Positions 9,279-18,980 are shown, counted from the stretch's first letter. The stretch: 64,000 bases of DNA from Bernardetia sp. (GCA_020630575.1 JAHDBD010000020.1:1-64000), one strand, 5' to 3'. Notes: generated by a model not told the origin, from the letters alone. Translations and numbers: made by a program.

Positions 9279-9678
9279 AAAAAAGGCGTGTAAAATACTG
9301 TAAAAGTGTATTAGTTTTGAGAGAATAGAATGATAATGTTTAACTTAGATTAAAATCTAATCATAAAACAAATATAAGATACTAAAATTTCAATTAAAAG
9401 TAATGTTTTGAGAATGGTTCTAATAAAGAGTAGAAAAAGTTTTCTCGTTCAATTAACAAGATAATCGTTTAGTTGCAAATTGGCAAACATTAAGCCATTA
9501 TTTCTTTGCTAATTAGCTTTTATATAAAAGTAGTAACGTCTTAGCAATTAAAAATGTAGTTTGGTTTTTATTATCTTTGTTAGATTTTGGGATTCAATTT
9601 CGAATTTAAGCTATTCTTAATCCTAACAGTTGTTTTGACTTTATCCTTGTACCAAAAATAAATACAGAAAACCCGTTT
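9279..9678. other. Divergent intergenic region upstream of gldF
   Basis: This 400-bp AT-rich spacer lies between divergent genes. A minus-strand TATATTTG box at 9369-9376 could serve the TPR gene, and a plus-strand TATCTTTG at 9572-9579 could serve gldF. Neither has a well-placed TTG -33 box. No other gene or repeat is seen. Confidence 0.5.
9572..9579 (+). promoter_or_regulatory. Candidate -7 box for gldF
   Basis: TATCTTTG matches TAnnTTTG, but no TTG sits 19-20 bp upstream. It would give a leader of about 90 nt before gldF. Confidence 0.35.
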
Positions 9679-10407
9679 ATGTTTAATTTATTCTTAAAAG
9701 AAATACGCTCTTTTTTTAGCTCACTAATTGGTTACATTGTTCTTATCATTTTTTTGATAGCCATGGGACTTTTTGTATGGGTTTTTCCTCAAACAAGTAT
9801 TTTAGAATATGGTTTTGCTGATTTGTATCCACTTTTTTCGGTTGCACCTTATATTTTTTTGTTTCTGATTCCTGCCATTACCATGCGCTGTTTTGCAGAA
9901 GAAAAACGTGCAGGAACAATGGAACTGCTCTTTACTCGTCCTATTTCTGACTGGGAAATTATCTTAGGAAAATATTTAGCTGCTTGGGTTTTGGTTTTGT
10001 TTGCACTTCTTCCTACATTGATTTATTATTATAGTGTCTATCAGCTTGGAAATCCTGTTGGTAATTTGGATAGTGCAGCCTTTGCAGGTTCTTTTATCGG
10101 ACTTATTTTATTGGGTGCAGTTTTTACAGCAATTGGCGTTTTTGCTTCTTCGCTTACCGAAAATCAAATTGTAGCTTTTATTATTGCTGTATTTCTGTGT
10201 TTCTTTTTATATGAAGGTTTTACATCGCTTTCTGGTCTGAATGTTTGGTCAGATACAGCTTATTTTATTAGTCAGTTAGGCATAGACTTTCATTATCAGT
10301 CACTGAGCAAAGGATTAATAGATTCTCGTAACTTGTTATATTTCTTTTCGTTGATTATCTTAATGCTTGGTTCTACACAACTAGTTTTGAGTAGCCGAAA
10401 ATGGTAA
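9679..10407 (+). CDS. gldF: Gliding-motility ABC transporter permease GldF
   Basis: Integral-membrane permease of the GldA-GldF-GldG ABC transporter, needed for gliding motility in some Bacteroidota. The 242 residues contain six predicted helices, starting with FNLFLKEIRSFFSSLIGYIV, which matches the usual GldF opening. The ABC-2-type motif CFAEEKRAGTMELLFTRPIS, coupling membrane and ATPase parts, lies at about residues 74-93. Later helices include FIGLILLGAVFTAIGVFASS. gldG normally follows immediately; here two small unrelated genes follow instead. The length is normal for GldF and the gene looks intact. Confidence in the GldF-type permease call is high. Confidence 0.88.
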   Translation: MFNLFLKEIRSFFSSLIGYIVLIIFLIAMGLFVWVFPQTSILEYGFADLYPLFSVAPYIFLFLIPAITMRCFAEEKRAGTMELLFTRPISDWEIILGKYLAAWVLVLFALLPTLIYYYSVYQLGNPVGNLDSAAFAGSFIGLILLGAVFTAIGVFASSLTENQIVAFIIAVFLCFFLYEGFTSLSGLNVWSDTAYFISQLGIDFHYQSLSKGLIDSRNLLYFFSLIILMLGSTQLVLSSRKW

Positions 10408-10560
10408 AGTTCAGTTATCAGTAAGTAGTTAGGCAAATAATTTACCTTTCCCTCTATTAGTGTTTTTTAGGTTTGTTAGATTTATGTGTCTTTGTTCTTA
10501 CAATTAATGATGACAGACTGAAACTCAAGAACATGAAAATAATTAGAATGAGTATACAAT

Positions 10561-11001
10561 ATGAACGAGATAAACTTTTTAAAGGCAAATAATTTCTCTG
10601 ATGCTATTAAATTACTTGAAAAGTATGAAAATAGAGAGATAGCTTTGAGAAACTTTATTATAAAAAACAGTGAGGAAAATGGTATTATTTTATTGTCTAT
10701 GCTTTTAGATATTGCATATCGTAAAAACAATTCATTTTGGTTTCAAAATATAGCTTATTTATATTCATTTTGGTTTGATAATATAGACGGAGCGCAAAAA
10801 ACTTCACTATTTTATTTTATTAAAGCTCATGAGTTGAGTCCGAAAGATGAAAAGATTCTTGAAGCAATTTTAGATTTCCAACTTCCTCCAGAAATAATAC
10901 TTACTCATCAAGAAGCTATTTTTTTTACTAAAAAAATATTAGAAATTAATCCTAATAATGAAAAAGCTCTTAGAATTATAAAAATGGATAACAGTGCTTA
11001 A
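10561..11001 (+). CDS. Small TPR-like hypothetical protein
   Basis: A 146-residue protein with no signal peptide, so probably cytoplasmic. It is helical, and the C-terminal half resembles a degenerate TPR (ALRIIKMDN, and AHELSPKDEKILEAILDF, where a residue run of Pro-Lys-Asp ends a helix). It lies 153 bp after gldF, where gldG is normally found. It has an ATG start, and its composition is even more AT-rich than its neighbours. I recognise no family. Confidence 0.5.
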   Translation: MNEINFLKANNFSDAIKLLEKYENREIALRNFIIKNSEENGIILLSMLLDIAYRKNNSFWFQNIAYLYSFWFDNIDGAQKTSLFYFIKAHELSPKDEKILEAILDFQLPPEIILTHQEAIFFTKKILEINPNNEKALRIIKMDNSA

Positions 11002-11024
11002 TAATTTAGATAATTTGCTTTAAC

Positions 11025-11055
11025 TCACCATTCATAATTCACCATTCAATAAATT
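11025..11055. repeat. TTCACCATTCATAATT-type repeat abutting a start codon
   Basis: A degenerate repeat of TTCA(C/T)-containing heptads (CACCATTCATAATTCACC..) ends directly at the ATG at 11056. The same sequence, reverse-complemented, abuts the start codon at 50022, and related TAATTC units flank 63539. Confidence 0.55.
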
Positions 11056-11343
11056 ATGCTCCGTTTTATCGATTACGTATTTTTTCTTACCACTTACAAA
11101 GAAGCAGGTTCTATCAACCGAGTTGAAGATGTGAGTTATGTTATTCAAGGTTATTTGATGGCAATGCAAGACGAAAAATTGAACGAATTTATGTTTAATT
11201 TTAGTTCTTTTATGTGTGCAAAATTAGGCATTGGAGATAGAATAGAATGGAGTAAAGTTATTCGTTTCAATGCACACTCCGATATTCATTCTTTAGAGCT
11301 TTTTGAAAACTTTTTTAGAGATTATGTAGATAGCATAAACTAA
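11056..11343 (+). CDS. Hypothetical 95-residue protein
   Basis: A short protein beginning MLRFIDYVFFLTTYKEAG and ending with a Phe-rich helix. There is no signal peptide and no recognised motif. It follows the preceding small gene by 54 bp, and that gap is a TTCACCATTCA-type repeat running right up to the ATG, leaving no room for a conventional ribosome-binding site. The coding potential is plausible (mixed composition, internal Trp/Cys/Gly) but the function is unknown. It may be co-transcribed with gldF and the preceding gene. Confidence 0.5.
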   Translation: MLRFIDYVFFLTTYKEAGSINRVEDVSYVIQGYLMAMQDEKLNEFMFNFSSFMCAKLGIGDRIEWSKVIRFNAHSDIHSLELFENFFRDYVDSIN

Positions 11344-11519
11344 ATACATATAATCAACTAAAAAAATACCCTCGCCCCAAAATAATATATTTTTTGTTAC
11401 TAAATTGCGTATCTATTATTTTATAGAACAAAATCATACATTATATTTTTTACAATACAGACAAACAATCACTACAAAATCAATTATCATTTTATTATAT
11501 CTTTATGCAAAATAAATCT

Positions 11520-14500
11520 ATGAAAAAAATAATTTTCTTACTCTTAACAGTAAGTTTTATTTTACCTACTTATTCCCAAGCACAAAATAAAACAGGTTGG
11601 GAATTTATACAACAAAATGACCATCAAAAAGCTCGTCAAGCCTTCCAACAGACACTAGAAAAAGATAGCACTGATGCAGAAGCTAATAAAGGAATGATTT
11701 TTCTTTCAGAAGTAGAAGGAGATACACAAGGATATTATTTACACCTCAATAGATTGATGCGTCATCATTGGGATGAAAATTATTATGATGTTTTTAAAAG
11801 ACAAATTTCAATTTCCTATTCTGATTTAAAGGAAAAAATGTATGATAAAAATGGAAATCAAAAGATGTCTTCTCGTTTTTATGTAAGTCCTTCACTTTTT
11901 GAAGCCTACAAAGAATTTACAAGAAGAGAGTTTGAGAAAAGTAAAGCCTCTTTTGCCAAAATTCATAATCGTTTGTATTGGGCAACAATAAATGGCTTTC
12001 CAAATATAAATGGCTATGGCTACACTGTTGAATATCCTGTTGAAAAAGAAGCCTTTAACCCAAAGGGAAGCTACAAAATCATTACAGATGAAAAACTATC
12101 ATGGGAAATATTACCTTATTTTCAATATGATGGTGATATTTACCTTGACCAAACAGAAGGTGTTCATTATGCCAATACTTTTTTTAGTGTAGACAAAGAA
12201 CAAGAAATTGATTTTCGTATTACTCGTTCCTATCCAATCAAAATTTGGTTAGATGGAAAAGAAATTTTTGCTTCTCCAAAAACAATTTCAGCACATTATG
12301 ATGCCGAACGCATTTCTATGAAATTACCTGCTGGAAATCACAGAATTTTGATAAAATATGCTGTAGCAAGATATTTTAAAGGAGGTTCAGGTTCTTCTGA
12401 ATTAGACTTTGATGGCATGAAAAGTATAGATTACAACTATGAGGCAGAAGAGGAAGATGATAAAAAGAAGAAAAGCACTATCGAAAGACTAGAAGAAGAA
12501 GAAGATAATTATTATCCATATTATCAAAGAAATCTTTTTATTCGTTTGACAGACAAAAATGGCATCGCTATTCCGTTACAGGCTTATAAAGATCCAGTTA
12601 CGTATTCGGTAGCAACAAATTTTGAAAACTCTAAAACAACAAGTTTAGAAACATTAGAATACTTCAAAAATTTAGTAACTAAAAATGATAGTGAAAATAT
12701 AAATTCATTTTTTGATTATTATATGTTGATTCAGTCTCATTTGTATTATTCAAGAGGAGAAGAGTTAGAAGAGTTTTTTGCTAAAAAAGTAGAGCAAAAT
12801 CCAAATTCAGTTTATTTCAAATATTTAGCTGCAAAAGTCTATAATGAAAATAACAAGACGGAAAAGAGTTTTGATTTAATGGGAACATTTGACCAACAAA
12901 AAACACCTATTTTCACCCTTCTTTACAAAGATTTGAAAGAAATTGATGCAGAAAATCAAAGCGAAGAATACGAAGAAAAATTAGATCAACTAGACCAAAT
13001 TAGTCGTTCTAACTTTGATGTCATTCAAAGAAAACTGCGTTTTTATGACCAAAAAGGACGTAAAGATGAGCGAATTGCGTATGCTAAAAAAATGGTAAAA
13101 GAATATCCTCTTTACTCTCAAAGCCTGCAAAGATATATTGATGATAAAGACAATCGTCCAGAAGATTATTATCAAAATCAGCAAAAAGATAAAAAAGATG
13201 ATGACAAAGCTAAAGAGAAAGATTATAAAAAAGCTCTCAAAAAATACTTTGATGTAGGCACTTACAAAAAGCTAATTGCACTCTATAAAAAAGATAAAGA
13301 AGTAGAGAAAGTATTAGAGCTTTATGATGAAATGATTGTTGTTAAACCTAATGAAAGTTGGTTGTTATATCAAAAAGCAAATTACTTGTATTCGAAAGAA
13401 CGCTATGAGGAGGCAATGACAACTATCAAACAAGCGATTCCGATTGACCCAAATTCTAGTGGAATTTATGAAATGATAGGTGATATTCATAGTGATAAAG
13501 GTGACAAACAAACTGCTCTTACCTATTATAAAAAAGCACAGCAACTATCAACTAGTCAAAATTCGTATGAGTTGGATAACAAAATCGAAAAAATTGAAGG
13601 TGAAAAGCAGTATAAAAACAAATTTGAAACTCCTTCTTTTGATGAGTATAAAGCCAACTACGAAAAATTATCTAAAACGGAGGCTTTCAAAAAAGAATAC
13701 AAAGATGCCGAATCAATTATTTTAGGTTACAATCGTGATGTAATTTGGAACGATACTGCAAGAGCCACTTATTTTTATAGCAATATTATGATAAAAATAT
13801 TGACTGAATCGGGTGCAAAACTTTGGACACAATCTAACTTTGACCTTTTAGGAAGAGTTACAAGTGCAAAAGTAATTCGTGAAAATGGTACAGAAACTCG
13901 TCCAGATGTACAAGGTTCATTTATTATCTTTAAAAATTTAAAAGTAGGTGATATTATTCAAGTAGAAGGAATGGCAAGTTGGAGTACAGTTTCCGAACTT
14001 GGAAATAATTTAGGAATTAGTAGCTACATTCCTTTCCCTGCTCCAATTTTATCAGCTAAATTAGAGTTTTTGATTCCTCAAAATAGAAATCTTTTTTATG
14101 AAAGTCATAAATTAGACGGAAAATTAAAAGTCAGTAATCGTGAAGATGGATTAGCTTCTTATCGTTGGGATTACGAAAACATTCCGATTCCGATAGCAGA
14201 AAATGCAATGGTTGATGATTTGGAATACTATCCTGTTTTGAGAGTTTCAACGACAGAAGACTGGGGGATTATTGTAGATTGGTACAAAGCCAAAACTTAC
14301 CAAAAATTAGAATCAAATTATATTATTGATGACATTTTAAAAAATATTATTAAAGATGGAATGACTGAAAAACAAAAAATTGAAACTATCTTCAATTATA
14401 TTTCTCAGAACATCAATTATTCTTCTACAAGTCTTTTGCAGTCGGGTTATATTCCAAAAGATAGCGACCTTACGTGTTCTTCAAAAATTGGAGATTGTAA

Positions 14501-15440
14501 AGATGTGGCAACCATTATGATTACGATGCTTAGAAAAATTGGTATAGAATCATATTATGTTTTGGTAAAAGTAAACGAAAATACACAGCCGTTTATGCCA
14601 TTAGAAATGGAGTTTAATCATGCTATCGTAGCTTATTATTTAGATGGTAAAATAAATTATTCTGACCCAACAACTGATTTTTATCCATATTATTCACTCA
14701 ATGAAGGTGATACAGAAGCGTGGGCATTGCTTATAAAAGATGGCGAAAACAAAGCCTTCCGTTTGCCTCCTAATCATACCGATTCTACCAAAACATTTAC
14801 GCAGTATGATGTAACAGCAGTTTTAGATGAATTCAATACGCTTGATTTGGAAGTAAAAACCACTTATACAGGTCTTGTAGCTGGAAGATGGCGTTCAACA
14901 ATGGAATTAGAGTCAAAGGATAATTTACCAAATCATATCATCTCTAGTTTGGGAAGTAGCGCATTTAGAAATCTTGAATTAGATGAATATGATTTTGATA
15001 AAGTAGAGAATATTTCTGTTCCTTTAGAAGCAAATTATCAGTTTCATGCTAGAGAATTTACAGACGATGTAACAGGAATTTATTTTATGCGTTTGCCTTT
15101 TGTAAAAACGGTTGAAGCTGATGTTGCCATTTATGGAAGTGAGCGAACCAATGCAATGGATATAAAAACTTTTACATTTGCACAACCTCATATTCAGCGT
15201 ATTACTGTAAAAATGAACAAAAATTTTGCTGTCAAAAAGTTACCTCAAAATGTAAATTATGACACAAAATTTGGAACTTACACACTCAAATTAAAGCAAA
15301 CAGCAGAAGGATTGTACATTGAGCGTTTTGTTCACTTCAAACAAACTCGTATTGAACCATCTGAATTTAAAGCCTTCAAAGAATTTTATTTGCAACTTTT
15401 GAAATACGATAATTTGAAAGTTCTCTTACAGCAAAAATAA
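11520..15440 (+). CDS. Secreted TPR / DUF3857 / transglutaminase-like protein
   Basis: A large exported protein of about 1306 residues. The ATG at 11520 gives a clean signal peptide (MKKIIFLLL.. to about 22); an ATG five codons upstream is possible. TPR-like repeats occur near residues 20-70 and 620-700 (LLYQKANYLYSKERYEEAM). A DUF3857-type beta domain (about 720-930) is followed by a transglutaminase-like core. Its catalytic triad is visible: Cys in GDCKDV (about 993), His in FNHAIV (about 1034) and Asp in YSDPT (about 1049). DUF3857 and transglutaminase-like domains occur together in Bacteroidota surface proteins; peptidase or crosslinking activity is untested. A charged linker (EEEDDKKKK) lies near residue 315. 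A terminator follows at 15510. Confidence 0.85.
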   Translation: MKKIIFLLLTVSFILPTYSQAQNKTGWEFIQQNDHQKARQAFQQTLEKDSTDAEANKGMIFLSEVEGDTQGYYLHLNRLMRHHWDENYYDVFKRQISISYSDLKEKMYDKNGNQKMSSRFYVSPSLFEAYKEFTRREFEKSKASFAKIHNRLYWATINGFPNINGYGYTVEYPVEKEAFNPKGSYKIITDEKLSWEILPYFQYDGDIYLDQTEGVHYANTFFSVDKEQEIDFRITRSYPIKIWLDGKEIFASPKTISAHYDAERISMKLPAGNHRILIKYAVARYFKGGSGSSELDFDGMKSIDYNYEAEEEDDKKKKSTIERLEEEEDNYYPYYQRNLFIRLTDKNGIAIPLQAYKDPVTYSVATNFENSKTTSLETLEYFKNLVTKNDSENINSFFDYYMLIQSHLYYSRGEELEEFFAKKVEQNPNSVYFKYLAAKVYNENNKTEKSFDLMGTFDQQKTPIFTLLYKDLKEIDAENQSEEYEEKLDQLDQISRSNFDVIQRKLRFYDQKGRKDERIAYAKKMVKEYPLYSQSLQRYIDDKDNRPEDYYQNQQKDKKDDDKAKEKDYKKALKKYFDVGTYKKLIALYKKDKEVEKVLELYDEMIVVKPNESWLLYQKANYLYSKERYEEAMTTIKQAIPIDPNSSGIYEMIGDIHSDKGDKQTALTYYKKAQQLSTSQNSYELDNKIEKIEGEKQYKNKFETPSFDEYKANYEKLSKTEAFKKEYKDAESIILGYNRDVIWNDTARATYFYSNIMIKILTESGAKLWTQSNFDLLGRVTSAKVIRENGTETRPDVQGSFIIFKNLKVGDIIQVEGMASWSTVSELGNNLGISSYIPFPAPILSAKLEFLIPQNRNLFYESHKLDGKLKVSNREDGLASYRWDYENIPIPIAENAMVDDLEYYPVLRVSTTEDWGIIVDWYKAKTYQKLESNYIIDDILKNIIKDGMTEKQKIETIFNYISQNINYSSTSLLQSGYIPKDSDLTCSSKIGDCKDVATIMITMLRKIGIESYYVLVKVNENTQPFMPLEMEFNHAIVAYYLDGKINYSDPTTDFYPYYSLNEGDTEAWALLIKDGENKAFRLPPNHTDSTKTFTQYDVTAVLDEFNTLDLEVKTTYTGLVAGRWRSTMELESKDNLPNHIISSLGSSAFRNLELDEYDFDKVENISVPLEANYQFHAREFTDDVTGIYFMRLPFVKTVEADVAIYGSERTNAMDIKTFTFAQPHIQRITVKMNKNFAVKKLPQNVNYDTKFGTYTLKLKQTAEGLYIERFVHFKQTRIEPSEFKAFKEFYLQLLKYDNLKVLLQQK

Positions 15441-15452
15441 AAAATGTTTTTA

Positions 15453-15480
15453 TCGTTGGTGGAAACGCCAAAAATGGCAA
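15453..15480 (+). repeat. Dispersed hairpin element, copy A
   Basis: TTGGTGGAAACGCCAA forms a hairpin and is followed by AAATGGCAA. It is one of seven intergenic copies of an element whose fullest core is ACACCAACAACGGCAA. It lies 12 bp past the DUF3857 gene stop. Confidence 0.6.
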
Positions 15481-15509
15481 TTTTACCTTTAAAATTTTAA
15501 ATAAATAGC

Positions 15510-15549
15510 AAAAAAAGTCTTAATTCTGAAAAGAGTTAGGGCTTTTTTT
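15510..15549 (+). terminator. Terminator after DUF3857 gene
   Basis: Stem AGTCTTAATTCT (15516-15527) pairs with AGAGTTAGGGCT (15532-15543) through G-U wobbles around a GAAA loop, followed by seven T's. It resembles an intrinsic terminator. Confidence 0.8.
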
Positions 15550-15679
15550 GTGTATCATAAATTTGAATATCACTCTTTTGTTGAAACCATAATGCAAAAC
15601 TTCAATCCAAAAGCTCATTATTAGATAAGTTACTTATACAAACTATATTATTTTAAGAAAATAAATTGTACTTTTGAAA

Positions 15680-18379
15680 ATGCAAAAAAACATTTCTTCT
15701 ACTTATTCTTCAAAAATTATAGAATCTATTATTTCTTCATTTTCGCCTTATCAAAAACGTTTTTTTCAAGATATTCTAACACTTCATTACGGACAAAATG
15801 AAACTCAAAACCGTATTACCAGCAATCTTCTGATCGAATACAAAAACAAAAAAACTAATTTTGGTAGAGAAAAATGGGTTTATTTTTCTTCTTATATTTC
15901 GTCTTATTCTATGCGAGATGTTTTGTTGTATGCAAAACTGAATGGTTTTGATGAAGTAGTCTTAAGAATAATGGCAATGATAGCTTATTTTCAGAAAAAT
16001 GAGGAAGGACAAAAAGATTTTTTTATAGAAGTTTTACAGACACTTCAAGATGCAACTTTTTTCTTTGAATTTTATACAGCATCTTTTGAAAAACCATTTC
16101 CAAACTCTCTCAAAAAATCAATTCGATTTTGTCTAGAAAATAAAACAAAAGAAGACTTTACTATTTTTTTTAAAGACTTTCCACATAAGAAAATGCTTTT
16201 GGCTGACTGTTTGAATATCTGTCGCCCAAGATTAAATAATGAAGTAGATACTACTTTTTTAAAAGAAAATTTTAAATCAAAAATACCTGTAAAGAAATGG
16301 AAACAAGAACTTACAGAAGCACATTTAGAAAAAGGCTCATATCAAGAAAAACGAAATAAACAAAGTCAGCTTTGGAAAGATTTTGTTGTGAATGATAGGC
16401 TTTCTAGCCAAGAAATTTTAGAAGAATTGCCTTTGATTTTCAAAAATTCGCCTAAAACCGTAAAATTAGCTTTAGAAAAATTACAAAATAAATTAAACCA
16501 AACTACACCAGACGAAAGTGAAAATATAGAATTAGCTAACAAACTTTCGCCATTTCAGATTCTTGAAAGCTATAATCAAATTCATAAAGCGTATGTAAAA
16601 CGAGTACACAGAATTTTGCATACCCAAGAATTTGTAGAAAGTATTGTTGCCGAACAAGAAGAAGAACTTCATCGTTTGCAAGTAGCTTCAAAACGTATTT
16701 TCAAAAAGTGGGAAGGTGAGCTTTTTTTTGGTGGCTATCATCGTCTGATGCTTATTTTTCACGAATTAGACGAACAACAACGCCTATTTTTTACTCAAAT
16801 CAATAAACCTAATTTGCAACAAGCACCTAAGCAGATGGCGCAAATTATGCAAAGAAGTGTACAGATTGATAATTTACTTTCCACTTTTGAAGAAAATTAT
16901 TTGAGTGAGCTTCCTCCCTCTTTGGTTCAGCAAGAAGGATGGAGAAAAATAGAACGACAAGCACTCAAAAATTTACGTCGTAAAGTAGGCTTTTTTGGAG
17001 AACTAGCAGACGTTTTTTATTCTGAAAAGATAGAACAAATCAAACGCCTTTATTTTTATTCGCCAGAAGAAATACAAGATGTTTTGAAAGAAATTGCTAT
17101 TCACTTAGAAGAATTAGAAGATACAATTTTGCACAGAATTCGTGGCAGAATTGCAGCCTTTAAAGATATTCAAGAGCTTTATTTGGAACAAGCACGCCCA
17201 CCTATGCAGGCAGCTTTACAGGAAATGTTTGAAGTAGCTAAAGGAGTAAGCGAGCATTTGACAAAACAACTAAATCAGGCTCAAAAGCAACAAAAAGAAC
17301 ATTTAGAAAATAATTCAGATTCAGACAGTGATAATTCATCTAATTTATTAGGGGAAGTAATTGAAAAGAATTTGAGTAAAAAACAGAAGCAAAAAGTAAA
17401 AAAAGGAGTTAGTTTAGAGGACTTTCAATCAATTTATGAGAACAAAGTACGTCAAACCTATTGGGATAAAACAAAAGAAAACCAAAAGGAAGAATTATCT
17501 GCGTTAAGAAATGAATTGAGAAATCAGTTAGAAGATGCACGAAAAACTATTCAAAATATCATTCAGGTAACAAAAGAAGATATAGAAAATACACTTTCAA
17601 AGGCACGAAAACAACTTGCTTCTATTTACCAACAAACAGCACAAGAAGAACGAGAAATGATTCCTTTTTTTAAAGAAATTAGAGGAAAAGTAGAACGTAT
17701 TTTCGAACGCAAACCTTTTGAAGAGGATTTCTTAACGCTTTATCCAGACCTTACAAAAGCAAATGATATTCAGAAAGGATTATTAAAAGAAATTTTGCCT
17801 CATACTATTCAAAATATTTCAAGGCTCAATAATAAAAAGGATAATAAAAGGTTTTCAAAGACACTGATAATTTTGGACGAAGCTCTGACAACAGAAGCCC
17901 AATCATTAGAAAAAGCAAGTTGGCTGAGTGCTTTTATTTTTCAAAATTCTAGTAGAAATTCGGTTAGCTCACATAATTTGATTCATTTAAAAATATTGAG
18001 TGAAGATGCTTTAAACACCTATTATACTCAAAATCAGAAAGATACAGCAGCATTTCAACACCGTTTGCAAGATGCTATGATGAATTACGCTACTTCTGAA
18101 AAAGGAAACCTATCGGTAGCTCTTCGTCGACTTATTCAAGATAAAGAAGCCTATTCAAGAATTATTCTTTTGAGTAAATGGACAGAGAAACAACCTCCTT
18201 TTCCTTTCAAATTACTAAAAGAATATCGACAAAAGCATCGTATTTCGCCTTGTGTTTTTCTAGTAAACCTTCAACCTAACCTCTCGCCACAGCTTCGCCT
18301 ACGTAGAAATGGTGTTTTTGCAGTACAAGGAATTTATGAAAACTTAGTAGACTGGGTTTTAGAAATGGAATGTTTGTAA
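15680..18379 (+). CDS. Ro60-like TROVE protein with long coiled-coil insertion and degenerate vWA
   Basis: An 899-residue protein whose ends match the two halves of Ro60/Rsr RNA-binding proteins. The N-terminal alpha-solenoid (about 20-315) carries TROVE-like segments: MRDVLLYAKLNG, FFFEFYTASF..NSLKKSIRFCLEN, MLLADCLNICRPR, LWKDFVVNDRLS and LSPFQILESYNQIHKAY. Residues of about 320-720 are charged helical/coiled-coil sequence (LEEQ/KEELSALRNELRNQLEDARK type). The C-terminal end (about 728-899) follows the Ro60 vWA order: TLIILDEALT, GNLSVALRRLI, LLKEYRQKHRI, VQGIYENLVDWVLE. The DxSxS metal motif is reduced to DEALT. Typical Ro60 homologues are about 530 residues. The ATG at 15680 lies three bases after TACTTTTG. 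I infer a ring-shaped RNA-binding protein; no Y RNA was recognised nearby. Confidence 0.6.
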   Translation: MQKNISSTYSSKIIESIISSFSPYQKRFFQDILTLHYGQNETQNRITSNLLIEYKNKKTNFGREKWVYFSSYISSYSMRDVLLYAKLNGFDEVVLRIMAMIAYFQKNEEGQKDFFIEVLQTLQDATFFFEFYTASFEKPFPNSLKKSIRFCLENKTKEDFTIFFKDFPHKKMLLADCLNICRPRLNNEVDTTFLKENFKSKIPVKKWKQELTEAHLEKGSYQEKRNKQSQLWKDFVVNDRLSSQEILEELPLIFKNSPKTVKLALEKLQNKLNQTTPDESENIELANKLSPFQILESYNQIHKAYVKRVHRILHTQEFVESIVAEQEEELHRLQVASKRIFKKWEGELFFGGYHRLMLIFHELDEQQRLFFTQINKPNLQQAPKQMAQIMQRSVQIDNLLSTFEENYLSELPPSLVQQEGWRKIERQALKNLRRKVGFFGELADVFYSEKIEQIKRLYFYSPEEIQDVLKEIAIHLEELEDTILHRIRGRIAAFKDIQELYLEQARPPMQAALQEMFEVAKGVSEHLTKQLNQAQKQQKEHLENNSDSDSDNSSNLLGEVIEKNLSKKQKQKVKKGVSLEDFQSIYENKVRQTYWDKTKENQKEELSALRNELRNQLEDARKTIQNIIQVTKEDIENTLSKARKQLASIYQQTAQEEREMIPFFKEIRGKVERIFERKPFEEDFLTLYPDLTKANDIQKGLLKEILPHTIQNISRLNNKKDNKRFSKTLIILDEALTTEAQSLEKASWLSAFIFQNSSRNSVSSHNLIHLKILSEDALNTYYTQNQKDTAAFQHRLQDAMMNYATSEKGNLSVALRRLIQDKEAYSRIILLSKWTEKQPPFPFKLLKEYRQKHRISPCVFLVNLQPNLSPQLRLRRNGVFAVQGIYENLVDWVLEMECL

Positions 18380-18407
18380 TGAATTGCATTATTTTCTCTA
18401 AACATAA

Positions 18408-18427
18408 ACATGGTTTTAACCCTGTTT
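18408..18427. repeat. TTTTAACCCTGTTT repeat, degenerate copy
   Basis: The sequence CATGGTTTTAACCCTGTTT matches the right half of a perfect hairpin at 36652-36671. The left arm is decayed (ACATGG instead of ACAGGG). Confidence 0.4.
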
Positions 18428-18535
18428 TTATTTTTGTAGTACCCCAAAGGAGCAGCGTTGCCAATTTTTATGCACCAAAAAATGTCTATTAGTATGGTCT
18501 TAAAGATAGTTAAAATATAAAAAAGCAAATAGAAA

Positions 18536-18592
18536 CACAAAAAAAAGACTTGCAAATAAGATAAATTATAAATTTATAGTATTAACAAGTCC
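18536..18592 (-). terminator. Terminator of rpmH
   Basis: On the minus strand, GGACTTG pairs with CAAGTC across a loop that itself contains ATAAATTTATAAT-type pairing, and eight T's follow. It lies about 75 bp past the rpmH stop. The long loop lowers certainty slightly. Confidence 0.6.
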
Positions 18593-18664
18593 TAATTTAT
18601 CTTCACTTTGGTTTAACTTTAGTTTATCAAAGTAGTAGAAACACTAGAGTAGTTAGAGTAATTC

Positions 18665-18820
18665 TTATTTGTGTGTACGCTCGTCAGAAACAGTAAGTTT
18701 ATGACGTCCTTTTGCACGTCTAGCACGAATTACATTACGTCCTCCTGGAGTTTCTGTACGTGAACGAAAACCATGTTTGTTTTTACGCTTACGTTGCGAA
18801 GGTTGAAAAGTACGTTTCAT
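18665..18820 (-). CDS. rpmH: 50S ribosomal protein L34
   Basis: A 51-residue, highly basic protein of the large ribosomal subunit. The translated sequence opens [20 protein letters not shown], followed by [19 protein letters not shown] and ends in a short SDERTHK tail. This is an unmistakable L34 of normal length. A strong promoter is predicted at 18981-19011, giving a leader of about 155 nt. The RNase P protein gene rnpA, which usually follows rpmH, is absent; the downstream region holds only a terminator and repeats before the convergent TROVE gene. Confidence 0.97.
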   Translation of the reverse strand: MKRTFQPSQRKRKNKHGFRSRTETPGGRNVIRARRAKGRHKLTVSDERTHK

Positions 18821-18980
18821 AATGGTATAGATTTAAATAATTTAAGAATATTAGAAATTAGAATCAGAATTTAAAATCAGTAGAGCTAATTATAAATTTT
18901 GACAAATCTCAAAAATTATATTTTTATGCTATAAGCATTATTCCTAAATCGCTTTACAAATATTTTAAAATAATGAAGGG

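Noticed and set aside
15441-15679. Y RNA near the TROVE gene
   Set aside because: The only strong structure is the DUF3857 terminator and a dispersed hairpin; no tRNA-like or Y-RNA fold recognised.
18380-18664. rnpA downstream of rpmH
   Set aside because: No basic reading frame of about 110-130 residues is present; only a terminator and repeats.
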